A stretch of DNA of 46,397 nucleotides from Bacteroidales bacterium (GTDB lineage Bacteria; Bacteroidota; Bacteroidia; Bacteroidales; Bacteroidaceae). This document shows, one piece after another, positions 1-10,558 of this stretch; position 1 is the stretch's first letter, and every line of letters starts with the position of its first letter. Position numbers and translations under genes: made by a program. The notes under the pieces are model-generated. The model did not search any database and was not told the origin of the DNA. It saw only the letters and a list, made by a program, of their open reading frames with translations. Location of the stretch: contig JAAYUD010000053.1 of assembly GCA_012517855.1 (NCBI GenBank), forward strand, positions 1 through 46,397, written 5' to 3'.

Positions 1-919
1 AAGCCTGAACCAAATCTTTGGTAGGGCACGGAATATAGTTGCCGAACATATAGGCCCAGAATCCATTACCGGCAGTTGCTTTATCGTAATAGTGTGCCTG
101 AATCATCTCGGGATTCGTAGACAAATCCAAACTATTGAAAAGCGTAGCATAGTCGCTCTCGGGATGTCCGGTGTTGTAGAGTTTGAAGGTGCCCGAATTC
201 ATAATTTCTGTCGCAGCTTGTTCTGCCATTTGCAGATACGTATCTGCCGACGATTGCAAATTGAGTTCGCTATGATATTTGCGATAAGTTCCCTCGTAGA
301 GAGCTTGGCGAGCCATAGTTGCCAATACGATCCATTTGTCGATAGCACCTTTGGGTTGCCCCGTCTTGACACTATCGGCAGCATACTGAAAGTCGGCGAA
401 TATTTTTTTCACCACATAATCGCGACTATCACGAGCCTTATACAAGGCAGAATCATTGGCTGCCAATGTTGTTTCGTACCAAGGCACATCCGAATAGCGT
501 TTGACCTTGTCCATATAGAAAGAGGCTCTATAATAACGGGCTATGCCGGCATAATGAGCCAACACATCGGAAGGGACATTCGCCTTTTTGCAATGTTCCA
601 GAAAGAAATTGATATTGTATAAGCGTTGCCACGACCAGCCCGAAGTGATCGTTGCCGAAGAAGGATTGGTAGAAGTCATGATGTTTTTGACTTCCACATT
701 GTCCGTGGTGGCCTGATCATCTGTTCCTGCATCGGCTACATAATTGTAGGCAGGAGTATCGAGCAATCCATAACAATACATTTTCAAGTCTTCTTCGGTA
801 TTAAAATAACTGCCGGCACCGATTTCTGTTTGTGGCTGGCGATCTAAGAAAGAGTCGTTGCACGACATCACAGACAATCCCAACACTAAACTGATACAAA
901 TATAGATTATTGTTTTCAT
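1..919 (-). CDS. SusD/RagB-family outer-membrane lipoprotein (3' end outside window)
   Basis: Reads leftward from an ATG at 919-917 and stays open for 306 codons to the window edge, so the C-terminus is missing. The N-terminus is a lipoprotein signal (hydrophobic core, then SVMSC, with the lipid-bearing Cys near residue 20), followed by the SusD-typical CNDSFLDRQPQTE and ARYYRASFYMDKVKRYSDVPW segments of the tetratricopeptide-like fold. SusD proteins sit on the cell surface over the SusC barrel and capture glycan or other ligand before import. It begins 12 bases after the end of the susC gene at 932-4204, the normal susC-susD order. The substrate cannot be told from this fragment; any enzymes of the locus would lie further left. 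Confidence 0.93.
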   Translation of the reverse strand, partial: MKTIIYICISLVLGLSVMSCNDSFLDRQPQTEIGAGSYFNTEEDLKMYCYGLLDTPAYNYVADAGTDDQATTDNVEVKNIMTSTNPSSATITSGWSWQRLYNINFFLEHCKKANVPSDVLAHYAGIARYYRASFYMDKVKRYSDVPWYETTLAANDSALYKARDSRDYVVKKIFADFQYAADSVKTGQPKGAIDKWIVLATMARQALYEGTYRKYHSELNLQSSADTYLQMAEQAATEIMNSGTFKLYNTGHPESDYATLFNSLDLSTNPEMIQAHYYDKATAGNGFWAYMFGNYIPCPTKDLVQA

Positions 920-931
920 TTTTCCTATCAT

Positions 932-3900
932 TTAAAAAGTTACATTTAAGCCAAAAGAATATTGACGATTGAAAGGATATACATATCCGTAAGAGTCGTT
1001 GTCGGTGACTGCCTCGGGGTCAAAATACTTTTTGAGTGCACTCCACTCGAATATATTATCTCCACTGACATAGAGTCGAACCCTGCTAAGATGTACTTTC
1101 TGCGTCAATTTCTCGGGCAGGGTATAACCGATAGTGATATTCTTTATCCGAAGGTATGCACCGTTGAGTAGGTAAGCTGTTTGTGGTATGGCAAGTCCCA
1201 TGGCATTGATTCCTGTGCCAAGATTTTTGTCGGCGAGCCATGACTGAAACACCGGATACTTAGCATTGAGGTTCTGACTGGCAAGTCCTGCTTTAATATA
1301 AGATTTGGAATGTTTGGCCATTTCGACATCATTATCGTCTGCCGCCCTATAGAAATCGAAAGCATGAATCTGCCCTCCTGCATAAGGTTGCTGATAGAAG
1401 CTCCAATACAGATAACTGATAGGATAATAGTCGCGCTTCCCTATTCCCTGAAAGAAAGCAGAGAAATCGAAACCATTCCATTCGGCGTTAAGATTGAAAC
1501 CGAAACGATAGCGAGGAGATGAATTGCCTATACGGCTAAGATCGCCCGGCTTGTCGACAGTAGCGCCTTTGGTTATCTTCTTGTCGCCATCCAGGTCTTT
1601 GTATTTGGGCCAACCATCTACTATTTCGAGTGCTCCCCATGGAATAATCTGCGTTTCGTCGAGTGCAGCAATCTCCCCTTTGTTCTTGAACATCCCATCG
1701 TTTTGCAGTCCCCATATTTCGCCCAGTTCCTGACCTTCATAATATTGTCCGAGCGTCTTGTTGGGATTATCAAACTTCGTTATCCATGAGCGGTTATCAG
1801 ATAGCACAAATCTCAAGCCCCATTTGAATGGTTTACCTTTCAAATGGAACATATCGCGATAAGATACTGACAATTCCCATCCATTCGTTTTCAAATTGGC
1901 CGCATTCTCGTTGGGTTCGGAAGTTCCCAATACGGCAGGCAATTCTTTGCCCAAAGTAAGCATGCCGATAGTGCGGCGGGTATATAGATCGAAAGAAGCG
2001 GTGAGACGATTGTTCAATAAGCCGATATCAAGGCCACCGTTGAGAGTCTTTACCCGTTCCCAAGTATAGTCGGGCGATACTAGCCCCGGTGCAGTGACCG
2101 TTTGTTGCAATTTGCCGTCTATGATATAACTACCTATTTGCGAACTCATTGAAGGCACATAACCATATTCGCTGACCAACTGATTGCCGAGCGAACCATA
2201 AGAGCCTCTTAGTTTGAACTGAGAAAAGAGATTGCGCAAAGGGCGAAAGAATTTCTCGCTATCGACACGCCAAGCTACAGAACCGGAAGGGAAAAAGCCG
2301 AAACGTTTGTTCTTCGGAAAGCGGGAAGAACCGTCGTAACGTCCGTCAAGTTCGAATATATAACGATTGTCGTAGGTATAATTGGCACGAAAGAATACAC
2401 CACGAATAGCCCAATCCCTATATATCTCATTCACATACTGATCGCCCGACGAAAGAGCTATCGATGGCAAAGAAGTAGAAATGATATTGTTGCGTTGCGC
2501 CGAAAACTGATCCCAACGGTTGTATTCCTGATTATAGCCCAATACGGCAGAGACGGCATGCTTGCCAAAATCTTTGTTGAATGTAGCATAAAGATCGAGT
2601 ACCGAATAGAGCGTACTGGTATTATCTTTTTCGGCCGAACTGTTGCCTTGTTCACGAATATCTTTCGGACCATATCCGATATGATACGTTGTATTATAGG
2701 AGTCGGTATTCTCAGTTCCTTTTGCAAAGGTATAGTTGGCATTCAGCGCCAACATCCGCTTCCAGAAGTTCATCTCTACCGAGAAAGTACTTTGAAGTCT
2801 GTCATACACTGTTTTATTCTGCCCGCCATCGGTAAGTTGTGCCAAAGCTTTGCCAAGGTCGGTATTGGCCCATGTGCCATCTGTATTGACACCCACATCG
2901 CTAGGTTTAGCATTATAGATATCGCTAAGATTATAGTAACTGGGTTTCTTTCGTATGGTCGATACAAAAGAAGTATTATTGCCAATGGTCAGCCAATCAT
3001 AAACCTTATAACTAACCTTGCTACGAGTACTGTAACGATTGTATTTATCATTATCGACAACATCCGAAAAAATACCGTCCTCATTATCAATACCTGCCGA
3101 CAAATAGAAGTTTGTTTTATCTGTAGCACCCGAAACAGCCATTTGATGCGATTGACTGAATGTGAATTTATCAAGATAATAATTGGTCCAATTACGGTTT
3201 CCCATATAGTCCCATTGGGTGTTATCTAAAGGATCGAGACGAATAGACTGCGTTCCATCGGGATTATCGGACCTTTGACGTGCCCATTCCAGACGTTCAT
3301 CACTTGTGACATGACCCGAACTCCAAGGAGTATTCAAAACAGCGATATTCTTCAATTTCAAATAGATATATGGATCGGACGTCTCATTTGTCATCATCGA
3401 AGGACGCTTCCAAGAGAAATTGTTGTTGTATTCTATACGAATTCTGTCGCCTGCTCCACGTTTGGTCGTTATGAGTATGACACCGAAAGCGGCACGGGCA
3501 CCATATATGGCAGCCGAAGCAGCATCTTTGAGTACAGAAATACTCTCTATATCCTGGGGCAACAGACGATTCATCTCTTCTGAATCGGAAGCCACGCCAT
3601 CTATTAAAATAAGTGGCGAACCACCGTTAATAGATGCTTCGCCACGAATATTGATTTTGGCCGCTTGCCCAGGCTCGCCACTGGTGAAATCGATATTCAA
3701 ATTGGGTATCATGCCTTGAAGACCTCTTGCCAAATCGGTAATCGGCTTCTGTTCCAACTGCGAGGCACTAAGCTGGTCGACAGAACCGGAGAGATTAATC
3801 TTCTTTTGAACACCATACCCCACTACTACGACTTCATTCAATGTACGTTCATCGGGTTCGAGTTTAATTTTGATTGGAGTCTTTCCATCAAATACAAATT

Positions 3901-4204
3901 CTTTATTAGCATAACCAATGCAACTTATTATCAGACTACTGCCAGGTGTTATAGATAACTTGAACTTGCCTTCGGCATCTGTTATCATACCTTTGTTGGT
4001 CTGCTTGTCTCTGATACTTGCTCCAATCAGCGGTTCACCATTTTCATCTACAACAGTTCCCATTACTTGGATCCTAGCGACTCGTTGCGGAGTCAAAAGA
4101 GAAAGGCGATTAAGATTGTTTGCAACAGTTGGCACAGTCAAAAAAGAAGCGGCAGCCAACATTAAAACGACGATAAGCGGTCGAAAACGAACAGTTTTAT
4201 TCAT
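932..4204 (-). CDS. SusC/RagA-family TonB-dependent outer-membrane transporter
   Basis: 1090 residues, normal for the family. After a signal sequence (about residues 1-29) come a carboxypeptidase-regulatory-like beta-sandwich (about 46-116, with VVDENGEPLIGA), a TonB-box-like NEVVVVGYG (123-131), the plug domain (about 140-255, with ISVLKDAASAAIYGARA) and a long beta-barrel ending in Phe, as outer-membrane barrels do. It imports a ligand captured by the partner SusD at 1-919, using TonB energy. There is no STN domain, so it is probably not regulated by an ECF sigma/anti-sigma pair, and no regulator lies on its upstream side, where divergent peptidase genes start. Substrate unknown. Confidence 0.97.
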   Translation of the reverse strand: MNKTVRFRPLIVVLMLAAASFLTVPTVANNLNRLSLLTPQRVARIQVMGTVVDENGEPLIGASIRDKQTNKGMITDAEGKFKLSITPGSSLIISCIGYANKEFVFDGKTPIKIKLEPDERTLNEVVVVGYGVQKKINLSGSVDQLSASQLEQKPITDLARGLQGMIPNLNIDFTSGEPGQAAKINIRGEASINGGSPLILIDGVASDSEEMNRLLPQDIESISVLKDAASAAIYGARAAFGVILITTKRGAGDRIRIEYNNNFSWKRPSMMTNETSDPYIYLKLKNIAVLNTPWSSGHVTSDERLEWARQRSDNPDGTQSIRLDPLDNTQWDYMGNRNWTNYYLDKFTFSQSHQMAVSGATDKTNFYLSAGIDNEDGIFSDVVDNDKYNRYSTRSKVSYKVYDWLTIGNNTSFVSTIRKKPSYYNLSDIYNAKPSDVGVNTDGTWANTDLGKALAQLTDGGQNKTVYDRLQSTFSVEMNFWKRMLALNANYTFAKGTENTDSYNTTYHIGYGPKDIREQGNSSAEKDNTSTLYSVLDLYATFNKDFGKHAVSAVLGYNQEYNRWDQFSAQRNNIISTSLPSIALSSGDQYVNEIYRDWAIRGVFFRANYTYDNRYIFELDGRYDGSSRFPKNKRFGFFPSGSVAWRVDSEKFFRPLRNLFSQFKLRGSYGSLGNQLVSEYGYVPSMSSQIGSYIIDGKLQQTVTAPGLVSPDYTWERVKTLNGGLDIGLLNNRLTASFDLYTRRTIGMLTLGKELPAVLGTSEPNENAANLKTNGWELSVSYRDMFHLKGKPFKWGLRFVLSDNRSWITKFDNPNKTLGQYYEGQELGEIWGLQNDGMFKNKGEIAALDETQIIPWGALEIVDGWPKYKDLDGDKKITKGATVDKPGDLSRIGNSSPRYRFGFNLNAEWNGFDFSAFFQGIGKRDYYPISYLYWSFYQQPYAGGQIHAFDFYRAADDNDVEMAKHSKSYIKAGLASQNLNAKYPVFQSWLADKNLGTGINAMGLAIPQTAYLLNGAYLRIKNITIGYTLPEKLTQKVHLSRVRLYVSGDNIFEWSALKKYFDPEAVTDNDSYGYVYPFNRQYSFGLNVTF

Positions 4205-4225
4205 AAATACAATTATTATTTTGCT

Positions 4226-4234
4226 GCAAAATTA
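4226..4234 (-). promoter_or_regulatory. Predicted -7 box of the susC-susD operon
   Basis: On the minus strand this reads TAATTTTGC, matching the Bacteroides -7 consensus TAnnTTTG. It lies 21 bases before the susC ATG, giving a short leader. No TTTG was found at the usual 19-21 base spacing (the nearest gives 14), so the -33 element is uncertain. Confidence 0.5.
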
Positions 4235-4429
4235 TCGGAAGCAGATTTCAAAAGAGATACAGTAGTGTTGCTATGAGATGAGAAACAGGTTACAATTCGA
4301 ACACAAAAGACGTGGGAGTAACAAAGGATATTCCTTATGCGCAGGTGGAATTAAATCCTTGCATATTTGACTCCAACTTGACACATAACAATCCTGCTAC
4401 ATTTTATTTAATTTTTCAATTTCTTGTTG

Positions 4430-4438
4430 TATCTTTGT
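4430..4438 (+). promoter_or_regulatory. Predicted -7 box of the first S46 peptidase gene
   Basis: TATCTTTGT matches the Bacteroides -7 consensus TAnnTTTG, 25 bases upstream of the ATG at 4464. No clear -33 TTTG was seen. Confidence 0.55.
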
Positions 4439-4463
4439 CCACATATATGATAAATACATTTTT

Positions 4464-6626
4464 ATGAAAAAACAATTTAAATACCTATTCTTATTATCGT
4501 TACTTTGTGTAGCGACAGTAGGCCGCGCCGACGAAGGCATGTGGTTACTACAAATCATGCAAGAGCAACATTCCATCGATTTGATGAAAAAAGCCGGACT
4601 AAATCTTGACGCTACTGACATTTACAATCCAAACGGCGTTTCGCTCAAAGATGCCGTCGGTATCTTTGGAGCCGGATGTACCGGCGAAATTATTTCGGGC
4701 GACGGTCTGATTCTGACAAATCATCACTGTGGTTATAGTTCAATTCAACAACACAGCTCGGTAGAACATGACTACCTGACCAACGGTTTCTGCTCGAAAT
4801 CGCGCAGTGAAGAGCTTCCGACTCCGGGACTCAAATTTCGTTTCGTGGACAAAATAGTCGACGTAACCGAACTTGTCAATGCCGATATCAAATCAGGCAA
4901 AATTACAGAAGCAGAGTCGTTCACTCAGAGCTACTGCACCAAATTGGCAAAAAGCCAAATGGAAAATAGTCCGTACAAGGATAAAAAATATATTGAAGCA
5001 GAAGTGCTGCCTTTCTATGCAGGCAATAGCTTCTACCTGATTTATTACAAAGTATATAGCGACGTACGTATGGTAGCAGCTCCTCCATCATCGGTAGGTA
5101 AGTTTGGCGGCGAAACGGACAACTGGATGTGGCCGCGTCATACGGGCGACTTTTCGATGTTCCGCATCTATGCAGACAAAAATGGCGAGCCTGCAGAATA
5201 CAGCAAAAAGAATGTGCCACTCAAGACCAAAAAGCATCTGACCATTTCGCTACAGGGAATTAAAGAAGGCGACTATGCCATGATTATGGGATTTCCGGGA
5301 CGAACAAGCCGCTATCTTACGGCATCGGAAGTGGAAAACAGAATGAATGACGAGAATGAGCCTCGCATCAAAGTGCGTACTGCCGTACTCGACGTTCTGA
5401 AAAAAGAGATGGCTGCTAGTGATTCCGTACGCATTCAATATGCAAGTATCTTTGCCGGCTCGAGCAACTACTGGAAGAACTCCATCGGTATGAATAAAGC
5501 CATTGTTGACAACAAAGTGCTCGATACGAAGAAAGAACAAGAGAAGGCTTTCATTGAATTTGCAAAAGACAAACCCGAATATCAAGGTGTGATTGAAGGC
5601 ATTGACAAAGTGATTGAGCAAACGAAGAAATTCAATTACTGCATGACTACTTTCTCTGAAATAAATAGAGGCAGCCAGTTCAACCACATCACTTCTGCCG
5701 CGACCAGTAGAGAAGAAGTGAAGAAGCTGTTGGCCGATAAAAAAACCGTTAAGAAAGGTATTCAGATATTGAAAGAGGGCTATGACAAGATTCATACCAA
5801 CGACTTCAACGAACAAGTGGAACGCAAATTACTAAAGGCTATTTTGCCTATCTATGCTCAAATGGTTCCGGCCGAAGAACGCCCCGACTTTTTCAATACC
5901 ATTCAAACAAAATTTGGCGGCAACTACGACAAATATGTTGATGACATGTTCGATCGCTCTATCTTCGGAAACATCAGCAACTTCGAAGCATTTGCCAAAA
6001 ATCCGACAGTAAAAGCACTGGACGAAGATCCGGGGCTTGAATATGGCTATTCGATTACGAAATTTGCCATGACCTACCTCATGCCCAATGCCAATAAATA
6101 CAGTGCAGAATTGGCTTCATTGCACAAGAAATACATCCGAGGATTGGGCGAAATGAAACTGCCGACTCCTTCTTATCCCGATGCGAACTTCACGATGCGT
6201 CTGACATACGGTAACGTGAAATCGTACAACCCGAAAGATGGGGTGATGTATCGTTACTACACCACTACGGATGGTATTCTGGAGAAAGAGAATCCCAACG
6301 ATCCGGAATTTGTGGTTCCTGCAAAGTTGAAAGAGCTGATCCAGAACAAAGACTTCGGTCGCTATGCCATGTCCGACGGCGAGATGCCGGTAGCTTTCCT
6401 GACTACCAACGATATAACGGGCGGTAACTCAGGCAGTCCGGTGATGAACGACAAGGGACAATTGATCGGAGCAGCATTTGACGGAAACTGGGAATCGCTG
6501 AGTGGCGATATCAATTTCGACAAAAAGCTACAACGCTGTATATGCGTAGATATCCGCTACATTCTTTTCATATTGGATAAGCTGGGCGGATGCAACAACC
6601 TGATTAATGAAATGACGATTGAATAA
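4464..6626 (+). CDS. S46-family dipeptidyl peptidase, DPP7-like (copy 1)
   Basis: 720 residues with a Sec signal peptide cut before DEGMWLL (about residue 22), so it acts in the periplasm or at the cell surface. S46 peptidases release N-terminal dipeptides from oligopeptides. The chymotrypsin-fold triad is visible: His88 in TNHHCG, Asp229 in RHTGDF and Ser656 in GGNSGSP. The residue 18 after the serine, which separates acidic-specific DPP11 (Arg) from DPP7 (Gly) in characterised Porphyromonas enzymes, is Gly674 in FDGNW, so DPP7-type hydrophobic preference is inferred. It has its own promoter, is followed by a terminator at 6653-6689, and a paralogue follows at 6778. Also compatible with an S46 subgroup of other specificity. 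Confidence 0.95.
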   Translation: MKKQFKYLFLLSLLCVATVGRADEGMWLLQIMQEQHSIDLMKKAGLNLDATDIYNPNGVSLKDAVGIFGAGCTGEIISGDGLILTNHHCGYSSIQQHSSVEHDYLTNGFCSKSRSEELPTPGLKFRFVDKIVDVTELVNADIKSGKITEAESFTQSYCTKLAKSQMENSPYKDKKYIEAEVLPFYAGNSFYLIYYKVYSDVRMVAAPPSSVGKFGGETDNWMWPRHTGDFSMFRIYADKNGEPAEYSKKNVPLKTKKHLTISLQGIKEGDYAMIMGFPGRTSRYLTASEVENRMNDENEPRIKVRTAVLDVLKKEMAASDSVRIQYASIFAGSSNYWKNSIGMNKAIVDNKVLDTKKEQEKAFIEFAKDKPEYQGVIEGIDKVIEQTKKFNYCMTTFSEINRGSQFNHITSAATSREEVKKLLADKKTVKKGIQILKEGYDKIHTNDFNEQVERKLLKAILPIYAQMVPAEERPDFFNTIQTKFGGNYDKYVDDMFDRSIFGNISNFEAFAKNPTVKALDEDPGLEYGYSITKFAMTYLMPNANKYSAELASLHKKYIRGLGEMKLPTPSYPDANFTMRLTYGNVKSYNPKDGVMYRYYTTTDGILEKENPNDPEFVVPAKLKELIQNKDFGRYAMSDGEMPVAFLTTNDITGGNSGSPVMNDKGQLIGAAFDGNWESLSGDINFDKKLQRCICVDIRYILFILDKLGGCNNLINEMTIE

Positions 6627-6652
6627 TAGATCGTTCCTATAAAAATAGAAAG

Positions 6653-6689
6653 AGAGAGATGTAGTTATATTTTACATCTCTCTTTTTTA
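6653..6689 (+). terminator. Rho-independent terminator after S46 copy 1
   Basis: An 11-bp perfect stem (AGAGAGATGTA at 6653-6663 with TACATCTCTCT at 6673-6683) with a 9-base loop, followed directly by a T run. It separates the two S46 genes into independent transcripts. Confidence 0.85.
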
Positions 6690-6715
6690 TTTTAAACTTT
6701 TAATAACTTATTTGA

Positions 6716-6748
6716 TTTGTTATTGCTAGTGGCATGAAGTACTTTTGT
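6716..6748 (+). promoter_or_regulatory. Promoter of the second S46 peptidase gene
   Basis: TTTG at 6716-6719, a 20-base spacer and TACTTTTGT at 6740-6748 match the Bacteroides housekeeping promoter (TTTG, 19-21 bases, TAnnTTTG) in every defined position. The ATG follows at 6778, giving a leader of about 25 bases. Confidence 0.75.
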
Positions 6749-6777
6749 GAGCGCTTAGATATTGATAAATAATAAAT

Positions 6778-8949
6778 ATGAAAAGTTATTCGAGGTTTCT
6801 TCTTTTACTACTACTAATCGGAGTAAATGTATCTGCTTATGCAGACGAAGGCATGTGGCTACTACAGATCATGCAAGAGCAGCATTCTATTGATATGATG
6901 AAAAAAGCCGGATTAAGGCTTAAAGCGTCCGATATTTACAACCCCAACGGCATATCGCTGAAAGATGCGGTAGGGATATTCGGCGAAGGATGCACCGGCG
7001 AAATCATTTCGGGCGAGGGTCTGATTCTGACAAATCACCACTGTGGATATGAGTCGATACAAGCGCTGAGCTCCGTAGATCACGACTATCTGACCAATGG
7101 TTTCTGGTCGAAAAATAGAAAAGAAGAGCTGCCGGTGAATGGACTTCAATTTCGTTTTGTAGATAAAATAATAGATGTCACCGATAGAGTAAATGCCGAT
7201 ATCAGAGCCCAAAAAGTAAGTGAATCCGAATCGATATCGGGATCGTACTGCGAAGGGTTAGCTACAGAATATAAGGCTAGAAGTAAATATAAAGGGAAAA
7301 AATACATAGAAGCAGAAGTGTTGCCTTTCTATGCCGGCAACAGCTTCTACCTAATCTATTACAAAGTATACAAAGATGTGAGGATGGTAGCCGCTCCTCC
7401 ATCGGCTATCGGCAAATTCGGTGGCGAAACAGATAACTGGATGTGGCCACGACACACGGGCGATTTTTCGATGTTCCGCATCTATGCAGACAAGAAGGGC
7501 GAACCAGCCGAATATAGTGAAAAAAACGTACCGCTTAAAACAAAAAAACATCTTGCTATCTCTCTGAAAGGGATAAACGAAGGCGACTATACGATGATAA
7601 TGGGCTTTCCGGGCAGCACCAGTCGTTATCTAACAGCATCGGAAGTGAAAGACTGTATGGAAACGGACAACATGCCACGCATCAAAGTGCGCAGCGTTGT
7701 GCTGGACGAACTAAAGAAAGCCATGAGCACCAATGATACCATACGCATTCAGTATGCCGATATCTTTGCCAGCTCGAGCAACTACTGGAAGAATTCGATC
7801 GGCATGAATAAAGCCATCATCGACAATAACGTCATAGAAACTAAAAAACAACAAGAAAAGGCTTTTGAAGACTTTGCAAAAGACAAGCCCGAATATCAGG
7901 GTGTGATTGCGGGAATAGACAAAGCAATACAAGCATCGAAAAAGTTCAGATATGCCACCAATACTTTCTTCGAAATGTATCGCGGATCGCAATTCAACAT
8001 GATTACGACTACCCTGCACGACCTGCCTGCCGTAAAAAAAGATATTGCCGAAAAAGACATAAAAACGCTCAAAAAAGACATCATCGACTTTGCCAAAGAT
8101 TATGATTATATTCACAACAAAGACTACGATGGCAGAGTAGAAAAGAAGGTAATGAAAGCGACCTTGCCACTCTATGCACAAATGGTACCGGCCAATCAAC
8201 GTCCCGACTATTTTAAAACCATCGAATCGAAATATCATGGCAATTTCGATAAATATGTAGACGATCTGTTCGACTCTTCTATTTTCGGAAATCGTAAAGC
8301 TTTTGAAGCCTTCGTTAATAATCCGACAGAAAAAGCCCTGGATGATGATATGGGGTTGCAATATGCCACTTCGATTCTCCACTTTTCGACAGAATTCTTG
8401 AACAACGAAGCGAATAACAAATACGCCATTGTACTGGACTCGCTACATAAAAAATACATTCGCGGACTGTGCGAAATAAAGCTCCCCTCCCCTTCTTATC
8501 CAGACGCGAATTTCACCATACGCCTGACTTATGGCAATGTGAAATCGTACAACCCCAAAGATGGAGTGATGTATCGTTACTATACCACTACGGATGGAAT
8601 TCTGGAGAAAGAGAATCCCAAAGATCCGGAATTTGTAGTTCCGACAAAGTTGAAAGAACTTATCCAAAACAAAGACTTTGGTCGCTATGCCATGCCCAAC
8701 GGTGAGATGCCGGTAGCTTTCTTAACGACAAACGACATAACAGGAGGAAACTCGGGCAGCCCCGTATTGAATAGCAAAGGGCAACTGATAGGCGCCGCTT
8801 TTGATGGTAACTGGGAATCGCTGAGTGGTGATATAAACTTCGACAACAAACTGCAACGCTGCATCTGTGTGGATATCCGGTATATTCTTTTTGTATTGGA
8901 TAAGTTGGGCGGATGCAGCAATCTGATCAATGAAATGACAATCGAGTAA
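6778..8949 (+). CDS. S46-family dipeptidyl peptidase, DPP7-like (copy 2)
   Basis: 723 residues, a tandem paralogue of the gene at 4464. A signal peptide ends near YADEGMW. The triad is His88, Asp229 and Ser659, and the S1-pocket position (serine +18) is again Gly, in FDGNW. The last roughly 150 residues are almost identical to copy 1, while the middle (about residues 300-550) has diverged clearly, for example in the lysine-rich helical segment around DIKTLKKD. Both copies look functional. Different expression or a shifted subsite preference would explain keeping two; this is inference. Confidence 0.95.
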   Translation: MKSYSRFLLLLLLIGVNVSAYADEGMWLLQIMQEQHSIDMMKKAGLRLKASDIYNPNGISLKDAVGIFGEGCTGEIISGEGLILTNHHCGYESIQALSSVDHDYLTNGFWSKNRKEELPVNGLQFRFVDKIIDVTDRVNADIRAQKVSESESISGSYCEGLATEYKARSKYKGKKYIEAEVLPFYAGNSFYLIYYKVYKDVRMVAAPPSAIGKFGGETDNWMWPRHTGDFSMFRIYADKKGEPAEYSEKNVPLKTKKHLAISLKGINEGDYTMIMGFPGSTSRYLTASEVKDCMETDNMPRIKVRSVVLDELKKAMSTNDTIRIQYADIFASSSNYWKNSIGMNKAIIDNNVIETKKQQEKAFEDFAKDKPEYQGVIAGIDKAIQASKKFRYATNTFFEMYRGSQFNMITTTLHDLPAVKKDIAEKDIKTLKKDIIDFAKDYDYIHNKDYDGRVEKKVMKATLPLYAQMVPANQRPDYFKTIESKYHGNFDKYVDDLFDSSIFGNRKAFEAFVNNPTEKALDDDMGLQYATSILHFSTEFLNNEANNKYAIVLDSLHKKYIRGLCEIKLPSPSYPDANFTIRLTYGNVKSYNPKDGVMYRYYTTTDGILEKENPKDPEFVVPTKLKELIQNKDFGRYAMPNGEMPVAFLTTNDITGGNSGSPVLNSKGQLIGAAFDGNWESLSGDINFDNKLQRCICVDIRYILFVLDKLGGCSNLINEMTIE

Positions 8950-8990
8950 ATACAAATACTTGAAGTGCGGAATAAGAACAGTTTAGAAAA

Positions 8991-9111
8991 AACTAACGTA
9001 TGTCGCTACCATAACTTCCGTTAGTTACTGCGGTAACTAACGGAAGTTGTTATGATAACTAACGTTAGTTTCGCGTGCAACATGCGTTAGTTACCGCTGC
9101 GACATACGGTT
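8991..9111. repeat. Palindromic intergenic repeat, copy 1
   Basis: Outer arms CGTATGTCGC (8997-9006) and GCGACATACG (9099-9108) are inverted. Inside is a perfect 16-bp hairpin (9013-9028 with 9033-9048, 4-base loop) and a self-complementary AACTAACGTTAGTT at 9057-9070. The same motifs recur at 15597-15677. The element lies between the convergent ends of the S46 gene and the permease gene, so it may also work as a two-way terminator, although it has no clear T run. Confidence 0.8.
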
Positions 9112-9181
9112 GATTTTTCTGAATTATTAAGGCACACCCTAAACATCATAACAAAGAAGCAGATGGTTTAGAGATAATTTC

Positions 9182-10501
9182 TTAATCTTTCTCTTTAATC
9201 TGAATCAGCATATTAGCCAATATGGCTGTCAAGCCACCGGTTGTAATGCCTGATGAGAAAATGGTCTTGATCGTTTGAGGAGCATTTACCAATATATTGG
9301 GAACCAATTCGACGCCCAACCCCAATGCCAAACTAACAGAAATAACCAATGTCTCTTTACGACCTATCTGCTGAGAGGAGATAATACGAATACCAGCTGA
9401 AGCCACTGTGCCGAACATCAATACGGTAGCGCCACCCAATACGGCATCGGGCATAATAGAGAAAACAGCACCTACGATGGGGAACAATCCCAACAGCACC
9501 AAAAAGCCGGCGATATAGTAACCTACATAACGACTTGCTACGCCGGTGAGTTGAATGATGCCATTGTTTTGAGCGAAGATGGAATTGGGGAAAGTATTGA
9601 ACATACCGGAAATAAAAGAGTTGAGTCCGTCGGAAAAGACACCGCCCGATACTCTTTTCATATACTCTTCTCCCTCGACAGGCAACCCCGAAATCATTGA
9701 ATTGGCTGTGATGTCTCCAGTAGCCTCGATGGCTGTAATGAGATATACCAACCCCAATCCGATAACCGAAGAGAAACTAACACTTATTCCATATTTGAAC
9801 GGCATAGGTACGTTGAAACTAAGCAAATTGGCGGTAGATAAACCAGACGTATCGACCTTGCCAAAATAAAAAGCGACGAGATAACCCAATATTAATCCTA
9901 ATATAATAGAACTCATTCGGAGGTATTTGTTCCCGGAACGATTGAAAAACAAGACACTTAAAAGAACAACTGCTGCAATCGTCAAATTTTGCCAATTGCC
10001 AAAAGTCCCGGCTTTCATGGCAGCCTGACCTCCGCCACAAGAGATAACCCCAACCTTAATGAGGCTTAACCCAATAAGCAACACAACAGTACCGGATACG
10101 ATGGGAGTAATAATTTTGCGCAAATACTTGAATGTTCGGCTCACAATCATTTCTACAGGAGCAGCAACCATGCACGAACCGAAAATAAGAGGCAATCCGC
10201 CTACTAATCCGGTAGCTATAATCGGGCCGATAAATGAAAAGCTAGTGCCTTGCACACAGAGCAACCCGCAACCACAGAAACCAAAACGGCGACATTGAAT
10301 GAACGTGGCAACTCCCGATGCAAAAAGAGACATTGAAATGAGAAAGCTGGTATGTTGCATATCGAGCTGCAAAGCATTGGCAACAATCAAAGGAGGAGTA
10401 ATAATTCCAACAAATATGGCAAGCAAATGTTGAAAGGCAGCGAAGAAGGCATCTTTGAATGGTGGTCTATCTTCCAATTTATATATCAAATCGGATTTCA
10501 T
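9182..10501 (-). CDS. NCS2-family nucleobase permease, xanthine/urate branch
   Basis: 439 residues, mostly hydrophobic, consistent with about 14 membrane segments of the NCS2 (UraA/XanQ) fold in the inner membrane. The family signature QNNGIIQLTGVASRY begins at Gln311 and closely follows the form found in xanthine permeases rather than that of the uracil permease UraA. It probably imports xanthine or another purine with protons. It is the second gene of a two-gene minus-strand operon, starting 57 bases after the Tsx-like outer-membrane protein at 10559-11287. Xanthine versus urate or uracil cannot be settled from sequence. Confidence 0.92.
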   Translation of the reverse strand: MKSDLIYKLEDRPPFKDAFFAAFQHLLAIFVGIITPPLIVANALQLDMQHTSFLISMSLFASGVATFIQCRRFGFCGCGLLCVQGTSFSFIGPIIATGLVGGLPLIFGSCMVAAPVEMIVSRTFKYLRKIITPIVSGTVVLLIGLSLIKVGVISCGGGQAAMKAGTFGNWQNLTIAAVVLLSVLFFNRSGNKYLRMSSIILGLILGYLVAFYFGKVDTSGLSTANLLSFNVPMPFKYGISVSFSSVIGLGLVYLITAIEATGDITANSMISGLPVEGEEYMKRVSGGVFSDGLNSFISGMFNTFPNSIFAQNNGIIQLTGVASRYVGYYIAGFLVLLGLFPIVGAVFSIMPDAVLGGATVLMFGTVASAGIRIISSQQIGRKETLVISVSLALGLGVELVPNILVNAPQTIKTIFSSGITTGGLTAILANMLIQIKEKD

Positions 10502-10558
10502 GAGCTATAATTTCTATTTTTTAATATCTGAAAACGTGTATCTGATAACTCTATTTTC

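Noticed and set aside
2495-3229. 244-codon plus-strand frame inside the first susC
   Set aside because: Antisense shadow of a strong SusC match; no family marks.
7711-8382. 223-codon minus-strand frame inside S46 copy 2
   Set aside because: Antisense to a clear peptidase gene, with composition typical of shadow frames.
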